Assembly: GCA_963845695.1 (NCBI GenBank)
Contig: CAWJTQ010000021.1
Location: 1 to 64,000 of the forward strand
DNA: 64,000 nucleotides
Source: CAWJTV01 sp963845695
Lineage (GTDB): Bacteria; Planctomycetota; Planctomycetia; Isosphaerales; Isosphaeraceae
Direction of reading: 5' to 3'
Numbering within the stretch: position 1 is the stretch's first letter; each line of letters starts with the position of its first letter. Made by a program: the position numbers and the translations under genes. Under the pieces are notes generated by a model that made no database searches, was not told the DNA's origin, and was given only the letters and a program-made list of their open reading frames with translations. This document shows, one piece after another, positions 40,216 to 50,180 of the stretch.

Positions 40216-40986
40216 GTTGCATCCTCGCTGACTCAGATGAGTGCGGCCTTGGCTGATCTGGACCATCCTCTTCGATTATCACCACGTTTCATCGACGGCG
40301 TCTCGCTGCCGATGGGTTGGGGTCAATTCCGGGTCCGAGGAGTCGTCCTCAACCCGTGTGGCGTCGTCTGGCCGGGATCGTGTAAACCCCTCCCAGGGGT
40401 TGGGTTCGTTTTCTCGATTTCGCGATGGTCGGGGCATCATCCGGTAAGTACTCCGCCCTACAACCGACGCAATCCGCAAAGTCGTGGGTTCGTTTTCTCG
40501 ATTTCGACCGGGATCGACGGTCGATTGTACCGACCGGGCGGTTTGCTCCAAGCCGGGGTGGCTTCGTTTCGTCGCTCTCGAATCCCAGCCAAGACCCATC
40601 GATCGATCGATATCATCCATCAAGTTACGAGTCCGGTCTTTAATTTGCGGATGGGCGATCCGTTTCGCGCATCCATCGATTGAGGTGACCATTGTGTCGT
40701 TCTTGGATCTGGACCACGCTGGAGACGAGATCATCCGCATAGATGCACCCATCACACCGTCTATCAAAGGTTGCGTCATGGCGTGGTGGCTCGTGGATTC
40801 CCTGTTGCGTGGCGAAGTCGCGCGAAGGAGAGACTGTCCTATTTTATAGGATGCCTCAGGATTTCAATTTCATCGACGTGTTCAGGGATTTCCTGAGGGC
40901 GAGGGCGGGAAGAAGACAGGAGTCACCTGGCAATCGATGGGCCTCCGCTGGCCCCCGACCACCACTTTCCCTGCCGCGTCGGATTC
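40216..40986. other. Intergenic region with direct repeats
   Basis: About 770 bases with no credible gene. Reading frames here are produced by the repeat units (see 40402-40580). A CATCGATCGATCGATATC run lies near 40598-40615. The rest shows nothing recognisable. Confidence 0.5.
40402..40580. repeat. Dispersed planctomycete-type direct repeat GGGTTCGTTTTCTC
   Basis: The 21-base unit GGGTTCGTTTTCTCGATTTC plus a final G occurs identically at 40402-40422 and 40486-40506. A diverged third unit GGCTTCGTTTCGTCGCTCTC plus G lies at 40560-40580. Spacing is 84 and 74 bases. From memory, similar units recur in intergenic regions of Isosphaeraceae genomes; that cannot be checked here. No enzyme or CRISPR-like regularity accompanies them. 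Confidence 0.7.
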
Positions 40987-41420
40987 TCATGGGACCGGCT
41001 CCAAGGACTCGAACTGTCGGAGCTTCGCCCGCACGTCGCGGTCGCCGGGGCATTCGGCGAGCACCGCGCGCCACAGCCGGACCGCCTCGTCGTGATCCCC
41101 ACGCTCGGTGGCCAGGTCGGCCAGGTTGCGACGGGTCAGATGGCCGTAGTTCGCCTGGTCGAGGCTGGCGAACTGTTCGGGGCGGCGGAGGATCAGAATT
41201 CGTCGCGCGCACCGCTCGGCCCCCGCAAAATCGCCCGACTGCCGCCGGACTACCGCCTTGTGAAACGGCACCAAGGTTGAACCGGACGAACGGGTCGTCG
41301 GGCCGCTCGGCTATCTCATCGCGGAGGATTCGGGCATCGCGCTCGAGCTTCCGCGCCCCCAGTGCCCGGTCGGTACCTCCCCGTTTTCTGGTGCGGTCGC
41401 CGAAATTCGTTTCGGCCAGT
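40987..41420 (-). pseudogene. TPR-containing fragment, possibly the C-terminus of a glycosyltransferase-type protein (frameshift)
   Basis: Two adjoining frames give one TPR-like stretch: ALGARKLERDARILRDEIAE and RPDDPFVRFNLG, then after a shift near 41275 AVVRRQSGDFAGAERCARRI and HDEAVRLWRAVLAECPGDRD. The first part resembles the junction between a family 2 glycosyltransferase domain and its TPR tail. No start codon or upstream domain is visible: the frame begins right after the UnbV stop at 41426-41428 and is continuous with it in phase. It may be a remnant, or the UnbV stop may be an error and this its tail. Confidence 0.5.
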
Positions 41421-41425
41421 TGAGC

Positions 41426-43113
41426 TCAATCCTGGCCTTGGGTTGGCGCGTCGATCTTCAGTTCGCGGTCGGTCGGTCCGACCTTCTGGCGAGTGGTACC
41501 ACCTCCGGGCCAGCGCACTTGCACCTCGTCGATCTCGCTGATCTCGCCCAGGCCGAAGTGGACACGCCCATCGCTGGCGGAGAGATAGCTACCACCCGTC
41601 GAGCTCCGCCCGATCCAGGTCCGCGCCCTGCGCGGGCGGTGACTCGAGCACCCTCGATGACGCTCTTGCCAGCGAGACGCACGGTCAACCAGTGATTTGA
41701 GGATGACGTGGTGTTTCGCAGGAGTAGAGGCTGACCCTCGATGTCTGATATCAAAAGGTCGATCTTGCCATCATTATCCATGTCGCCGCTGCAAAGCGCT
41801 CGCCCAGCGATCGCGCGAGTCCGGCCGCTCCCCGCGGACGCCTGATCCTCAAAAAGACCGCCTCCGACATTCTGGAAAAACTGCGACGGCTGCCGCGCGG
41901 TGGTGGAGGGATCCATCTCGTGGATACGGTGCAGCGGATGGCCGTTGGCGATCGCCAGGTCGAGCAGGCCATCGTTGTCGAAATCGGCCCACTTCACCCC
42001 CCAGCCCACCGTCGTGAGCGTTGCCGGCCCGAGACGGGATGACAGAGAGGTATTCGTGAACGAAGCCTGGCCTTCGTTGTGATAAAGGCTCGTCGGCTCC
42101 CGGAGATAGTTGGTAACAACGAGGTCCTCGCGGCTGTCGCGATCATAATCGCCGAAATCAACCCCCATTCCCGCCTGCGTCGATCCGTCCGATTGAAAGG
42201 CTGTCCCCGTTTCCTCGCCACGGTTGACGAACCGACGGCCCTTCTGATTCATGAAGAGATCGCAGGGAAGCATGTCATTGGCCAGGTAGAGGTCAGGGAA
42301 GCCGTCGTCGTCGGGATCGCCGAAGGCGACACCCAGTCCATTGCCATGTGCGACATCCAGTCCAAATGCCTGGGTCACGTCGCGAAATCGCGATGCCCCG
42401 ATATTTCGATAGAGCGTCCCTCGTTGCGGCGCAAACTCCGTAAGGGCGCAAGACGTGGCAACTCCGCCAGGGTACTTACAGACGCCAGTCTTCTTGCCCA
42501 ACTCCACATAGCAGGTAACGTAGAGGTCGAGTTGCCCGTCTCGGTCGACATCGGCGAAAGCGGCACTGGTCTGCCAGCGAGTCGCCGGTATGTCGCCCAG
42601 GCCGCTGGTCGCTGTCGCATCCCGAAAATGGCAGCCGCCCACGTTGAGGTAAAGTGCGGAACAACCGAAACCGGAAAGGAAAAGGTCCGGGCGGCCGTCG
42701 TTATCGACGTCACCGACGGCCACGCCCTGCCAAAAGCCCTCCTGGCGGAAACCCGCGGAGACGACCGTCTGGAACCGCCAGCCACCGACGTTTCGAAACA
42801 GGGTCACCCGGTCATGGGCTGCGAGCAGCACGTCGAGCAACCCGTCACCATCGGCGTCGAGAAGGGCCGCCGGGTGGCCGATGGTCTCCTTGATCCCCAA
42901 CGCCCGGCGGGTATCGAAGCTCATCGGAAAGTCAATTCCTGAGGTCGGAAGCATATCCTCGAATGCGATCTTCGCCGATGGTCGGGGAGCCGAGGACCGT
43001 CGTGCGGTTCCGTCGGTCGGAGCGCAGGCCGCGATGACGAGGCCCGCCAAGCCGGCGATCGGCCAGGGGACGCGGATCGACATTGAGGAACGCAACCTTC
43101 TGTCATGCGCCAT
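41426..43113 (-). CDS. CRTAC1/UnbV (ASPIC) lipoprotein with calcium-binding FG-GAP repeats (frameshifts near the 3' end)
   Basis: Exported beta-propeller protein of the CRTAC1 type. The ATG at 43113 gives a lipoprotein signal ending LVIAAC. At least seven calcium-binding FG-GAP repeats follow, such as DADGDGLLDVLL, DVDNDGRPDLFLSG, DVDRDGQLDLYVT, DPDDDGFPDLYLAND and DMDNDGKIDLLISDI. The C-terminal UnbV domain is partly out of frame: after about 41630 the neighbouring frame reads GGSYLSASDGRVHFGLGE and VQVRWPGGGTTRQKV, ending at 41426. The protein may bind surface glycans or partner proteins; its biochemical role is not established. It starts 31 bases after the ABC/amidohydrolase stop, so it could be the last gene of the operon upstream. 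Confidence 0.85.
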
Positions 43114-43144
43114 TGCCGACTCCCGCTGGACCCTTCGCGTTGAA

Positions 43145-45364
43145 TCATTGAGCCTCGACACCCAAGCGTGGCATCCAACCTCCAGGCGAGCTGGAGAGTA
43201 GAGTCTCGCGCCGTAGCGGCACGCCGCGGAAATAAACCGCACGGATCTTGCGCAAGGCCCGGATCTCTTGAGTGGGATCGCCCTCCAGGATCACGAGGTC
43301 GGCGAAGGCACCGGGAGTGATCTGACCGATCTCGGCCGAACCCAGCCGTTTGGCAGCGGCGCCAGTCGCCGCGACCACAGCGGCCGAAGGGCTCATGCCG
43401 CACTCCTCGACCAGAAGCTCAAGCTCGCGGATCAGCGCTGGGCCATGGAAAGCGCCGGGATTGCCGGCATCGCTGCCGGCGAGGATCGTGACGCCGGCCA
43501 CCACGGCGCGGCGGACCGCGCTGCGAGCCTCCGCGTATCGGCGGATCGCGTAGGCCACTTCCTCAGCAGACTTGCGCAGCTCGGCGAGTCGGGACTCGGG
43601 CGCATCCAGTGACTTGAGGACGATCGGGTTAACCCACTTCAGGGCCAGGGGATCGGTGATCGGCCTCCCGCTCATGACGATGGCCATCCCTTCGTAGGTG
43701 GCCAGTGTCGGTGTCATCGTGATCCCCTTCTGCACCATGATCGCCATCGTCTCGTCGCTGAGGTCGAGGGGCACATGTTCGAGTCCGAGGCCGCCGGCTT
43801 CGATGGCGAGCCGGGCATGCTGGTCGTTGTCGACATGGACCGTGGTCCGCAGACCGAGCTCGCGCGCCACCTGGATTGCGCGCCGCAATGCCGATTCCGA
43901 TAAGACCGGCGTCGGTTTTCCCGGCCGGCCTCCTTCGAGGAAGAGCTTGATCAGGTTGACCCGCATGGCCGCTATCTCGCGCACCGCCGCCTCGGCGGCC
44001 TGCGGCGAGTCGACTTCGCGCGTCAATGCCTCCGCCAGGCCCGCGACGACGCGGAAGGCCTGGGCAGGATGTCCTCCCGGAGCGGTGATTCCCGGTCCGG
44101 AAAAGAACGGCCGGGGCGCCCGCATGGTCCCGGCGGCGACCGTCTGTCGCAGCCGCAGCAGGTCCGACGCGGAATCGGTTAGCGAGAGGAAGGACGTGAC
44201 CCCCAGGGCCAGGTAGACCTGGAGGTCGTGGATGACTCTCGCGGGAATGTACTCGCTCGATGACGCTGAGCCGCCCGGAGAGCCGCCGATGTGCACGTGT
44301 GAGTCGATCAACCCCGGCATCATGAAGAGGCCCGAGAGGTCCGTCACCGGTATGTCGGCCGGTAAGCTACCCTCCGCGACGCCGACCGACACGATCCGAC
44401 CTCGGTCGATGGTCACGCGACCACGCTCGATTCGCCCGCCTAGCCCGTCCAGAATCGTCATGCCGGTGAGGACCCGAGGGCCCGAGTCGGGCTTGGCCTC
44501 CGTCGCCTCCGGCTCTTCGGGAGGGCTGGCGGATTCGAGCTTCACCTGGACGGCGAACGCCACTCCGTAGATCACCGCCAGTAGGCCGACCACCAGGATC
44601 AGAGTGCGAAGGTTCACGGGATCACGGCTTTCCCATCGGAAGAGCCACGAATTGAATGCCAAGGCGACGATCCCTGTGAAGATCAGGATCGCAGCCGGGA
44701 CGGCGAGTCCTCGAAGGTCCTCGGTGCCCAGGATCGCGCCTCGCAAAAGCTCGACCGAATAGGTCGCCGGCAACAGCCTGGAGATGCGCTGGAGCCACGC
44801 CGGCATGAGGAACAGTGGCATGGACGCTCCAGAGAGGAACAACATCGGGAAGTAGATCAGATTGCTGATGAGCGGCGCGGTTCTCATGTCCCGGGCTACG
44901 CTCCCCGTGAGCAGGCCGAGCGGTATCAACGCGAAGGCAGCCAGCGATACCGCCAAGGCGAGGTGCCATGCGGAGCCGACGATCTCGAGCTGAAAAACAA
45001 AGCGAGCAACCAGGAGCTGCGCAATCGTCGAGACCAGGACGTTCACGAGCGCGGTCAGGAAATGGGCCAGCACCACCGAGGACGGGTCGAGCGGAGTGAC
45101 CCGGAAGCGACGATAAATCTCTCGTTCGCGCAGACTGACCATGTGCAGCGACACGCCGAAGAATGACATGGTGAGCAGATTGATCGTAAGGATGCCCGGA
45201 ACGATTGACCGAACCCGTTCGGGCTCGCCAGCCCCGAAGACGTAGGAGAGGCCGATCATGAAGAGCAGCGGAACGACGAGGTTCCAGAACAATGCCGGCT
45301 TGCTGCGCCAGGTCTCGAGCAAGTAGGCCCATGCCAGCGCGAGCAGACCGCGGAACCGCTTCAT
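43145..45364 (-). CDS. ABC-2 type permease fused to an amidohydrolase
   Basis: A single 739-residue frame joins two proteins usually separate. Residues 1-260 form an ABC-2 permease with six membrane helices (PALFWNLVVPLLFMIGLSYV, SLREREIYRRFRVTPLDPSS, PLISNLIYFPMLFLSGASMP). A seventh helix (LILVVGLLAVIYGVAFAVQV) and a Glu/Pro-rich linker lead to an imidazolonepropionase-type amidohydrolase (residues ~310-739). Its metal ligands are present: HVH in LIDSHVHIGG, Lys in VNLIKLFLEGG, His in TTVHVDNDQH and LEHVPLDL, Asp in LAGSDAGNPGAFHG. Start at ATG 45364 with GGGAGGA; it overlaps the ABC ATPase stop as ATGA. The amidohydrolase would lie outside the membrane and could cut or modify an exported peptide. 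Confidence 0.85.
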   Translation of the reverse strand: MKRFRGLLALAWAYLLETWRSKPALFWNLVVPLLFMIGLSYVFGAGEPERVRSIVPGILTINLLTMSFFGVSLHMVSLREREIYRRFRVTPLDPSSVVLAHFLTALVNVLVSTIAQLLVARFVFQLEIVGSAWHLALAVSLAAFALIPLGLLTGSVARDMRTAPLISNLIYFPMLFLSGASMPLFLMPAWLQRISRLLPATYSVELLRGAILGTEDLRGLAVPAAILIFTGIVALAFNSWLFRWESRDPVNLRTLILVVGLLAVIYGVAFAVQVKLESASPPEEPEATEAKPDSGPRVLTGMTILDGLGGRIERGRVTIDRGRIVSVGVAEGSLPADIPVTDLSGLFMMPGLIDSHVHIGGSPGGSASSSEYIPARVIHDLQVYLALGVTSFLSLTDSASDLLRLRQTVAAGTMRAPRPFFSGPGITAPGGHPAQAFRVVAGLAEALTREVDSPQAAEAAVREIAAMRVNLIKLFLEGGRPGKPTPVLSESALRRAIQVARELGLRTTVHVDNDQHARLAIEAGGLGLEHVPLDLSDETMAIMVQKGITMTPTLATYEGMAIVMSGRPITDPLALKWVNPIVLKSLDAPESRLAELRKSAEEVAYAIRRYAEARSAVRRAVVAGVTILAGSDAGNPGAFHGPALIRELELLVEECGMSPSAAVVAATGAAAKRLGSAEIGQITPGAFADLVILEGDPTQEIRALRKIRAVYFRGVPLRRETLLSSSPGGWMPRLGVEAQ

Positions 45365-46282
45365 AAGTCCTCCCGGTGCTCGACCGACGACTTCCCCACA
45401 AGGTCGAGGTAGACGTCTTCGAGATTGGGGCGTTTCATCCGCAGGTTGACCAAGGTCAGCCGGTGATGCTGAAGCGATTCGCCGAGCGCCTGGATGACGG
45501 CGGCGGGGTTGGAGGTTTCGAAGCGGAGATAGCCATTCTCTCCCCCTTTCAGCACAGCGCCGTGCGCAGGAGCGGTTCCGGATCCAGCTCGCCCTCGACG
45601 GCGACCCAGAGAATCGAGGTGCCCCGGGCCTCGGCGACCAGGTCAAAGGGCGTGCCTTGGGCGACGATCGTGCCGGCCCCCAGGATGATCACCCGATCGC
45701 AAAGCGCCTCAGCCTCATCGATATAGTGGGTTGACAGGAGCACAGTCCGGCCTGATGCCTTGAACTGGGCGATCTGGCCGTGGATCTCCCGCCGGGCGAC
45801 CGGGTCAAGTCCGCTCGTCGGTTCGTCCAGGATGATCAGCTCCGGGTCGTTGACGAGCGCCAGGGCGATGGCGAGACGCCGCCCTTGTCCGCCCGAGAGG
45901 CTATGATTGCGACGCCTCGCCTCGCCCTCCAGGCCCACTTTCTTCAGAACGACGCGCGGCGGAAGCGATTTCTTATAGAAAGCCGCGAAGAGCCGCAAAG
46001 TCTCGAGCGGAGTGAGCTCTTGCGGCAGCGCGGTCGATTGGAGCTGCGCTCCGATCCGCTCCTTGAGGGCGCGCGGCCCGCGCGCGGGTCGAGGCCGAGC
46101 ACCGACACACGACCGCTGCTGGGCCGACGTAGCCCTTCGAGGATCTCGACCAGAGTCGTCTTGCCCGCACCGTTGGGACCGAGCAACCCGATCACGCCCC
46201 CGGGCTCAATACACAAATCGACGTCCCGGAGCGCGACTATGGTCCCGTAGACCTTCGACACCTTTTCCATCTCGATCATCAC
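45361..46282 (-). CDS. ABC transporter ATP-binding protein (frameshifted)
   Basis: Energises the fused permease next to it, with which it overlaps by ATGA. The N-terminal frame has Walker A in LLGPNGAGKTTLVEILEGL. After a shift near 46080, the next frame has the signature LSGGQGRRLAIALALVNDPE, Walker B LIILDEPTSGLDPVARR and the H-loop LLSTHYIDEAEALCDRV. A second shift near 45560 leads to the C-terminal part (LRFETSNPAAVIQALGESLQ) and the stop at 45361. The restored length of about 305 residues is usual for drug or peptide exporters of the ABC-2 type. Start at 46282 (MMIEMEKVSKVYG). In a peptide cluster it probably exports the product or gives immunity. Confidence 0.88.
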
Positions 46283-46310
46283 GAGAGTGGCTCCTCGCGC
46301 TGGCCAGGCT

Positions 46311-47060
46311 TCATCTTGCGGCGGTTCCCGGGCTGGGGCTCATGAAGAAGATCACGAACGACGCGTGGCAGAGAGCCGCCGGCACGACGCTGTCCGTTTG
46401 CAATACCAGCAGACCTCCGACGAGCGAGATCGCGACGCAGCCTCCACCAACGATCATCGCCTGAAACGGGGTACGAAGCTGAACCAGTTGCTCGAGCAGG
46501 AAAAGCGTCCCTGCGAGCACGAGCGCCACGGAGGGCGGGAATCGGAGCTTGCTTGTCAAAATGAGGAGGACGACGCCGCGGAAGAACACCTCCTCCACCG
46601 CACCTGCGAGAGCAGCCACGATTGGCACAGCGATCGGGGGGAGTTGCCGCAACCCCTTCATCCACGGGATGTCCGCGATCTCGGCGCTCTGCTCCCTTCT
46701 GCCTTGACCGTTGAGGCGGGAGCTCAGGGAGCCGAACAGGCTCGCCAGCGAGATTTCCGCGACGACTCCCAGGACGATCGGACCAAAGTGAGCCGGCGGA
46801 AGCGTCACGAAGTGGGCCAACGGTAGGCCGAATGCGACAGATAAGAGCAGCGAGGCCGAGAGCCCCAGGCCGCAATAAATCACGCTCAAGATCAAAGCCC
46901 GCGCCTCGCCCGATCGCCAGCGGGTCCAGGCCATTGCGGCGAAGACCCAGCGTCGCAGCGCCGGCGACCGCTCGTCAAGGTACCACAAGGCATGGCCCCA
47001 GAGGACCGTCACAATGAGCGTCGCCGCGAGGAATGGGGCGATCCGAGCGACGTCAGTCAT
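46311..47060 (-). CDS. CPBP-family intramembrane metalloprotease 1
   Basis: Membrane protein of the CPBP (Abi/CAAX-protease-like) family, 249 residues. It carries the glutamate pair motif in AGAVEEVFFRGVVLLIL and a later histidine in AALCHASFVIFFMSP. Eight or so hydrophobic segments are visible (LAATLIVTVLWGHALWYL, GLGLSASLLLSVAFGLPL, AMIVGGGCVAISLVGGLLVL). Starts at ATG 47060, overlapping the stop of the upstream CPBP gene by 8 bases, and ends 28 bases before the ABC gene. In bacteriocin clusters CPBP proteins act as leader proteases or in self-immunity; either role is possible here. Confidence 0.82.
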   Translation of the reverse strand: MTDVARIAPFLAATLIVTVLWGHALWYLDERSPALRRWVFAAMAWTRWRSGEARALILSVIYCGLGLSASLLLSVAFGLPLAHFVTLPPAHFGPIVLGVVAEISLASLFGSLSSRLNGQGRREQSAEIADIPWMKGLRQLPPIAVPIVAALAGAVEEVFFRGVVLLILTSKLRFPPSVALVLAGTLFLLEQLVQLRTPFQAMIVGGGCVAISLVGGLLVLQTDSVVPAALCHASFVIFFMSPSPGTAAR

Positions 47061-47718
47061 GGGCCCTCCGCGGGGTCGCAAGCTGGAACAGGAGGAGGTT
47101 TTGAAGGGCGTGGGCCGCAAACGGCAGCCAGACGCTCCCGCCGCCAAGCTGGTAAAGAAGGCCGAAGACCAGGCCTGCCGCGGTCTTCGAGACGACCGAG
47201 ATCGCGCCGAAGGCAAGATGGTTGAGCCCATAAGCCAGTGAGCTGAGAGCCAGCGCCACCGCAAACGGCAGACCGCACGATGATTCAAGGACGCCTAGCC
47301 AGATCACTCGGAAAAAGATCTCCTCGCCCAGAACGATCAGAATCAAGAGGAGGTGGTCCCCGGGCGATCGCTGGATTGACCAGGCTCGATCGAGCGCGAT
47401 GCCGCGCGGCCACCGGCCGGTGCGGCCGAAAGACACGAGCGAGTGAATCATGACCTCGATCGCCAGGGCGGCGGGCGCCCCGAGTGCCGCGAGTGCCAGA
47501 AGCGGCGCGGTGGTTCCCTGGAATGCGACGAGCCCGGGACGGACCACCAGCACCGCCAGAGTCACGGCCAGGTAAGGACCAGCGAGGAAGACCAAGAACG
47601 CGGTCGAGATTCCGGCCGGCGAGCCCCTTCGGAGGGTGAACAGAGAATGGCTGAATCCCGAGGGGTGAGTTGCGGCTGCAAGGATGAGACAGTCAAGGTA
47701 GAGGGTGGGGGTATTCAT
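47053..47718 (-). CDS. CPBP-family intramembrane metalloprotease 2
   Basis: Second CPBP protein, 221 residues, not obviously a recent duplicate of the first. The glutamate motif is in IVLGEEIFFRVIWLG, the second motif in AYGLNHLAFGAISV, and the third histidine in FAAHALQNLLLFQL, so all expected motifs are present. The ATG at 47718 has GGAGGG upstream and lies within the last codons of the YcaO gene (26-base overlap), which implies translational coupling. The paired arrangement suggests separate jobs, for example leader removal and immunity. The frame is intact. Confidence 0.82.
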   Translation of the reverse strand: MNTPTLYLDCLILAAATHPSGFSHSLFTLRRGSPAGISTAFLVFLAGPYLAVTLAVLVVRPGLVAFQGTTAPLLALAALGAPAALAIEVMIHSLVSFGRTGRWPRGIALDRAWSIQRSPGDHLLLILIVLGEEIFFRVIWLGVLESSCGLPFAVALALSSLAYGLNHLAFGAISVVSKTAAGLVFGLLYQLGGGSVWLPFAAHALQNLLLFQLATPRRAHD

Positions 47719-49069
47719 TTCGAATCCCTCCGTGCGCCTTGAGCCGCGGGTGCTCGTCATAAGGCACGCCCGGTACGCACATCGTGACGAGCTCGGGAAG
47801 ATAGACCCTCATGACCTTCCAGCCGCGGGCGGCGGTCTCGGCAGGCGTGATGTCGAGGTACACCCCGTACTCGCTCACGGCACCGAGCTGCCGGATCAAG
47901 CGCGCCGTGTCGGCACGAACGTCGCCGGTGTCGTGGCTTTTCAGAGCGGAGAGCACCTTTCGGCTGCCCTTGAGGTTCTCGATCACACGCCGTTTCTCGG
48001 CCGCGCGCTCAGGTGACGTGAAGAACGCGACGTTGCGATCCAGGTCGGTAAAGTTCGCATCGGAAGTTGTGGCGAGGTACTGTTTCGGCTGGTACAGAGG
48101 ACCATAGACGCCCAAGAACGAGATCGCCATCGCCTCCATCAGGCCGCGATAGAGGGCACGCGCCGGGTTGAGGTGGCCCTGAGCGCCGAAGACGATGAGT
48201 GGGCACTCGTCACGCCGGTTCATGAGGACCGCGCCGATCACATGAGCGTCCACGCCCTCAAGGGCCTTGAGATCGAGCGCCACCACTTCGAAGCGCGAGC
48301 CGGTCGCCAGCAGCTTGGGGACGAGGCTGGCGACAATCAGATCGTCGATCGTCACCGTCGGTGCCTTGAGCCCGCAGTACCAGTGCAGCATGAGCGCATC
48401 AATCTCGATGAATTCGAGCAAGGCACTTTGCAGCGCCTTTTCGAACGAGGTGTGCGCGGCCGTGCCTGTGGAGAACCCCGGGCAAAATGCCACTTCGTTG
48501 CAATCCCGGTTCAGCTTGTAGCCGACAAACAAGACTTGCGCCGGGACCCAGATCTCTTGATCAGGTTCAAACAATGAGGGACAGCTCAACCAGCCGACGA
48601 TGTCATCACGCTCGAGACGGCGGACTCCCCGAAAATCACCACGGTTCAGCTTCTCACACGACGCCTCGCTGAAGGGGCGTAGGTACTCAAGCGGCACGAC
48701 GCGACCTTCTTTCGCGATCTGATCGTAGGTTGCATAGCGGATCCTATGAGCCAGTGCGTAGCGGGCAACCAGCAGCGAGTAACGCTCAATCGCCTCGCCG
48801 GCGAGGCGGATCAGTGCCTCTTCGTGGAACACGCCGTAGCCGCCGAGATGGTACTGCATATCCACGTCGGAGCCGAGCAAGACCTTGTGATAAGCCGGCA
48901 TCTGCGCCGAAACCGAGCGAATATCCATCTCGTCGAAGTACTTGAACACGCTCACCAGCAGGCTCTTCACGATGCCCCCGTGTTCGGAGCAGATCGGCCT
49001 CAGCACGTCCTCCAGGAGGTGAGTGCTGTAGGGGTAGAAGCTCAGCTCGAGATTTTGCCGCGTGGCCAC
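47693..49069 (-). CDS. YcaO-domain cyclodehydratase (TOMM D protein)
   Basis: ATP-dependent enzyme that cyclises Cys, Ser and Thr of the precursor to thiazolines and oxazolines. The 458-residue product shows YcaO nucleotide motifs: ALIRLAGEAIERYSLL and SALLEFIEIDALMLHWYCG. It ends in EYPHPLP, the C-terminal proline-rich tail (PxPxP-like) that TOMM YcaO enzymes insert into the active site, which supports a true azoline-forming member rather than a stand-alone YcaO. Start is a GTG at 49069 with GGAGGA seven bases upstream, two bases after the stop of the C-protein gene. The frame is intact. Confidence 0.92.
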   Translation of the reverse strand: MATRQNLELSFYPYSTHLLEDVLRPICSEHGGIVKSLLVSVFKYFDEMDIRSVSAQMPAYHKVLLGSDVDMQYHLGGYGVFHEEALIRLAGEAIERYSLLVARYALAHRIRYATYDQIAKEGRVVPLEYLRPFSEASCEKLNRGDFRGVRRLERDDIVGWLSCPSLFEPDQEIWVPAQVLFVGYKLNRDCNEVAFCPGFSTGTAAHTSFEKALQSALLEFIEIDALMLHWYCGLKAPTVTIDDLIVASLVPKLLATGSRFEVVALDLKALEGVDAHVIGAVLMNRRDECPLIVFGAQGHLNPARALYRGLMEAMAISFLGVYGPLYQPKQYLATTSDANFTDLDRNVAFFTSPERAAEKRRVIENLKGSRKVLSALKSHDTGDVRADTARLIRQLGAVSEYGVYLDITPAETAARGWKVMRVYLPELVTMCVPGVPYDEHPRLKAHGGIRNEYPHPLP

Positions 49070-49071
49070 GG

Positions 49072-50176
49072 TCAGTCCTCCACGTGGACCTTCGCCAAGA
49101 GGTCGGCCAGGAGGCGCTTCGACGATGTGTACATCTCGTTCATCTGGGACTGCGCGATGAACCCGCAAGCCGGACAGTAAGGCACCCGCAGCAGGTCCTG
49201 GACCTGGATTTCCAGAAGCGGCATGTAGGTGTTGACGATGCGGCCTCCCAGCCGCAGGATGCCGAGAGCGGAGTAAAGGTAACCTTCGGAGACAACCCCG
49301 GCCGTGAGCATATGGATCAGGGGGGCGAAACCGGCACCGCCGACCGTCCGTTGCCCTGCCGTCGCCTCCACAAATTGGTGATAAACCGCCATATCCTCGA
49401 GTCGCGCCAGGAGACGCTGCTCGAAACATTCGAAGCAACCGGTCTGGGTCGCGTGCGTCAACAACAGGCACGCAAATGGCCCGTCGATCAGTCCGAGGAT
49501 GAGCGGCTTCTGGGCACGGATCAAGAGACGGTTTAGGTTTCGGAGCATCGACAAATTGGGCGCTGCGATGCAGCCGAGAACACAGGAATAAGGCAGAAGC
49601 AATTTCTCGAATCGCGCGACGGTCTCGAGAAGCCCGACTGCGTCGGTTCTGGTCGTCAAGTCGGCCTGGGCCAGCGCATCCAGGGTATCATCGTCAATGA
49701 AGTCGAGAGGCAAGCCGGTTTCCCGGGCCAGCGTCTTGGACGCCTCGCGGGCGCAATCCGTATCGGCGAAGAAGAGAACGGGCCGCGGGTCCCTCACATA
49801 CTGTTCGAAGCCGCTCAGGTTGCCTCCGAGCAGCCCGCTCAAGAATCGCGCCGCCTCGTTTTGAAGCGGGTCGTTCAAGTATTGCTGGCGTCTCAGATCG
49901 TCGAGGATCGCGCAATAGCTATCCAGTTCCTGGGCGCTGGCGCCGATCTCGCGGCCGATCGCCTCGGCGTCCGCAGTTCGGCCATGCAAGAGCTGCTCGT
50001 ATACGGCAGAGAAGAACCGCACAACCCGCTCTTCCTGGTGCGAGAGCCGCACGATCGCCTCATTGTAGTTCCATACCCCCTTGCGGAAACGGATCTCCTC
50101 TCCACTCCGAAAAACTGCGCACGCCCTCCTTGAGCGCAAAGGCCCTAGGCTCCGGTTTGGTTGCGACCACACGCAT
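49072..50176 (-). CDS. ThiF-like leader-binding protein (TOMM C protein; one frameshift)
   Basis: Partner of the YcaO enzyme that binds the precursor leader through an N-terminal winged-helix domain and stimulates cyclisation. The core after the winged helix is E1/ThiF-like, with the structural zinc Cys4 site as CFECFEQRL and YCPACGF. The ThiF adenylation signature itself is not evident, as expected for this family. I start at ATG 50176 (MRVVATKPEPRAFALKEGV), 4 bases after the SagB stop; a one-base shift near 50100 joins this to EEIRFRKGVWNYNEAIVRL. The product has about 367 residues. Confidence 0.85.
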
Positions 50177-50180
50177 TCTC

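Noticed and set aside
40279..40849. Overlapping frames on both strands in the repeat region
   Set aside because: Their sequence is dictated by the GGGTTCGTTTTCTC units, which give Arg-Glu-Asn-Glu-Pro or Gly-Ser-Phe-type peptides; no start signals.
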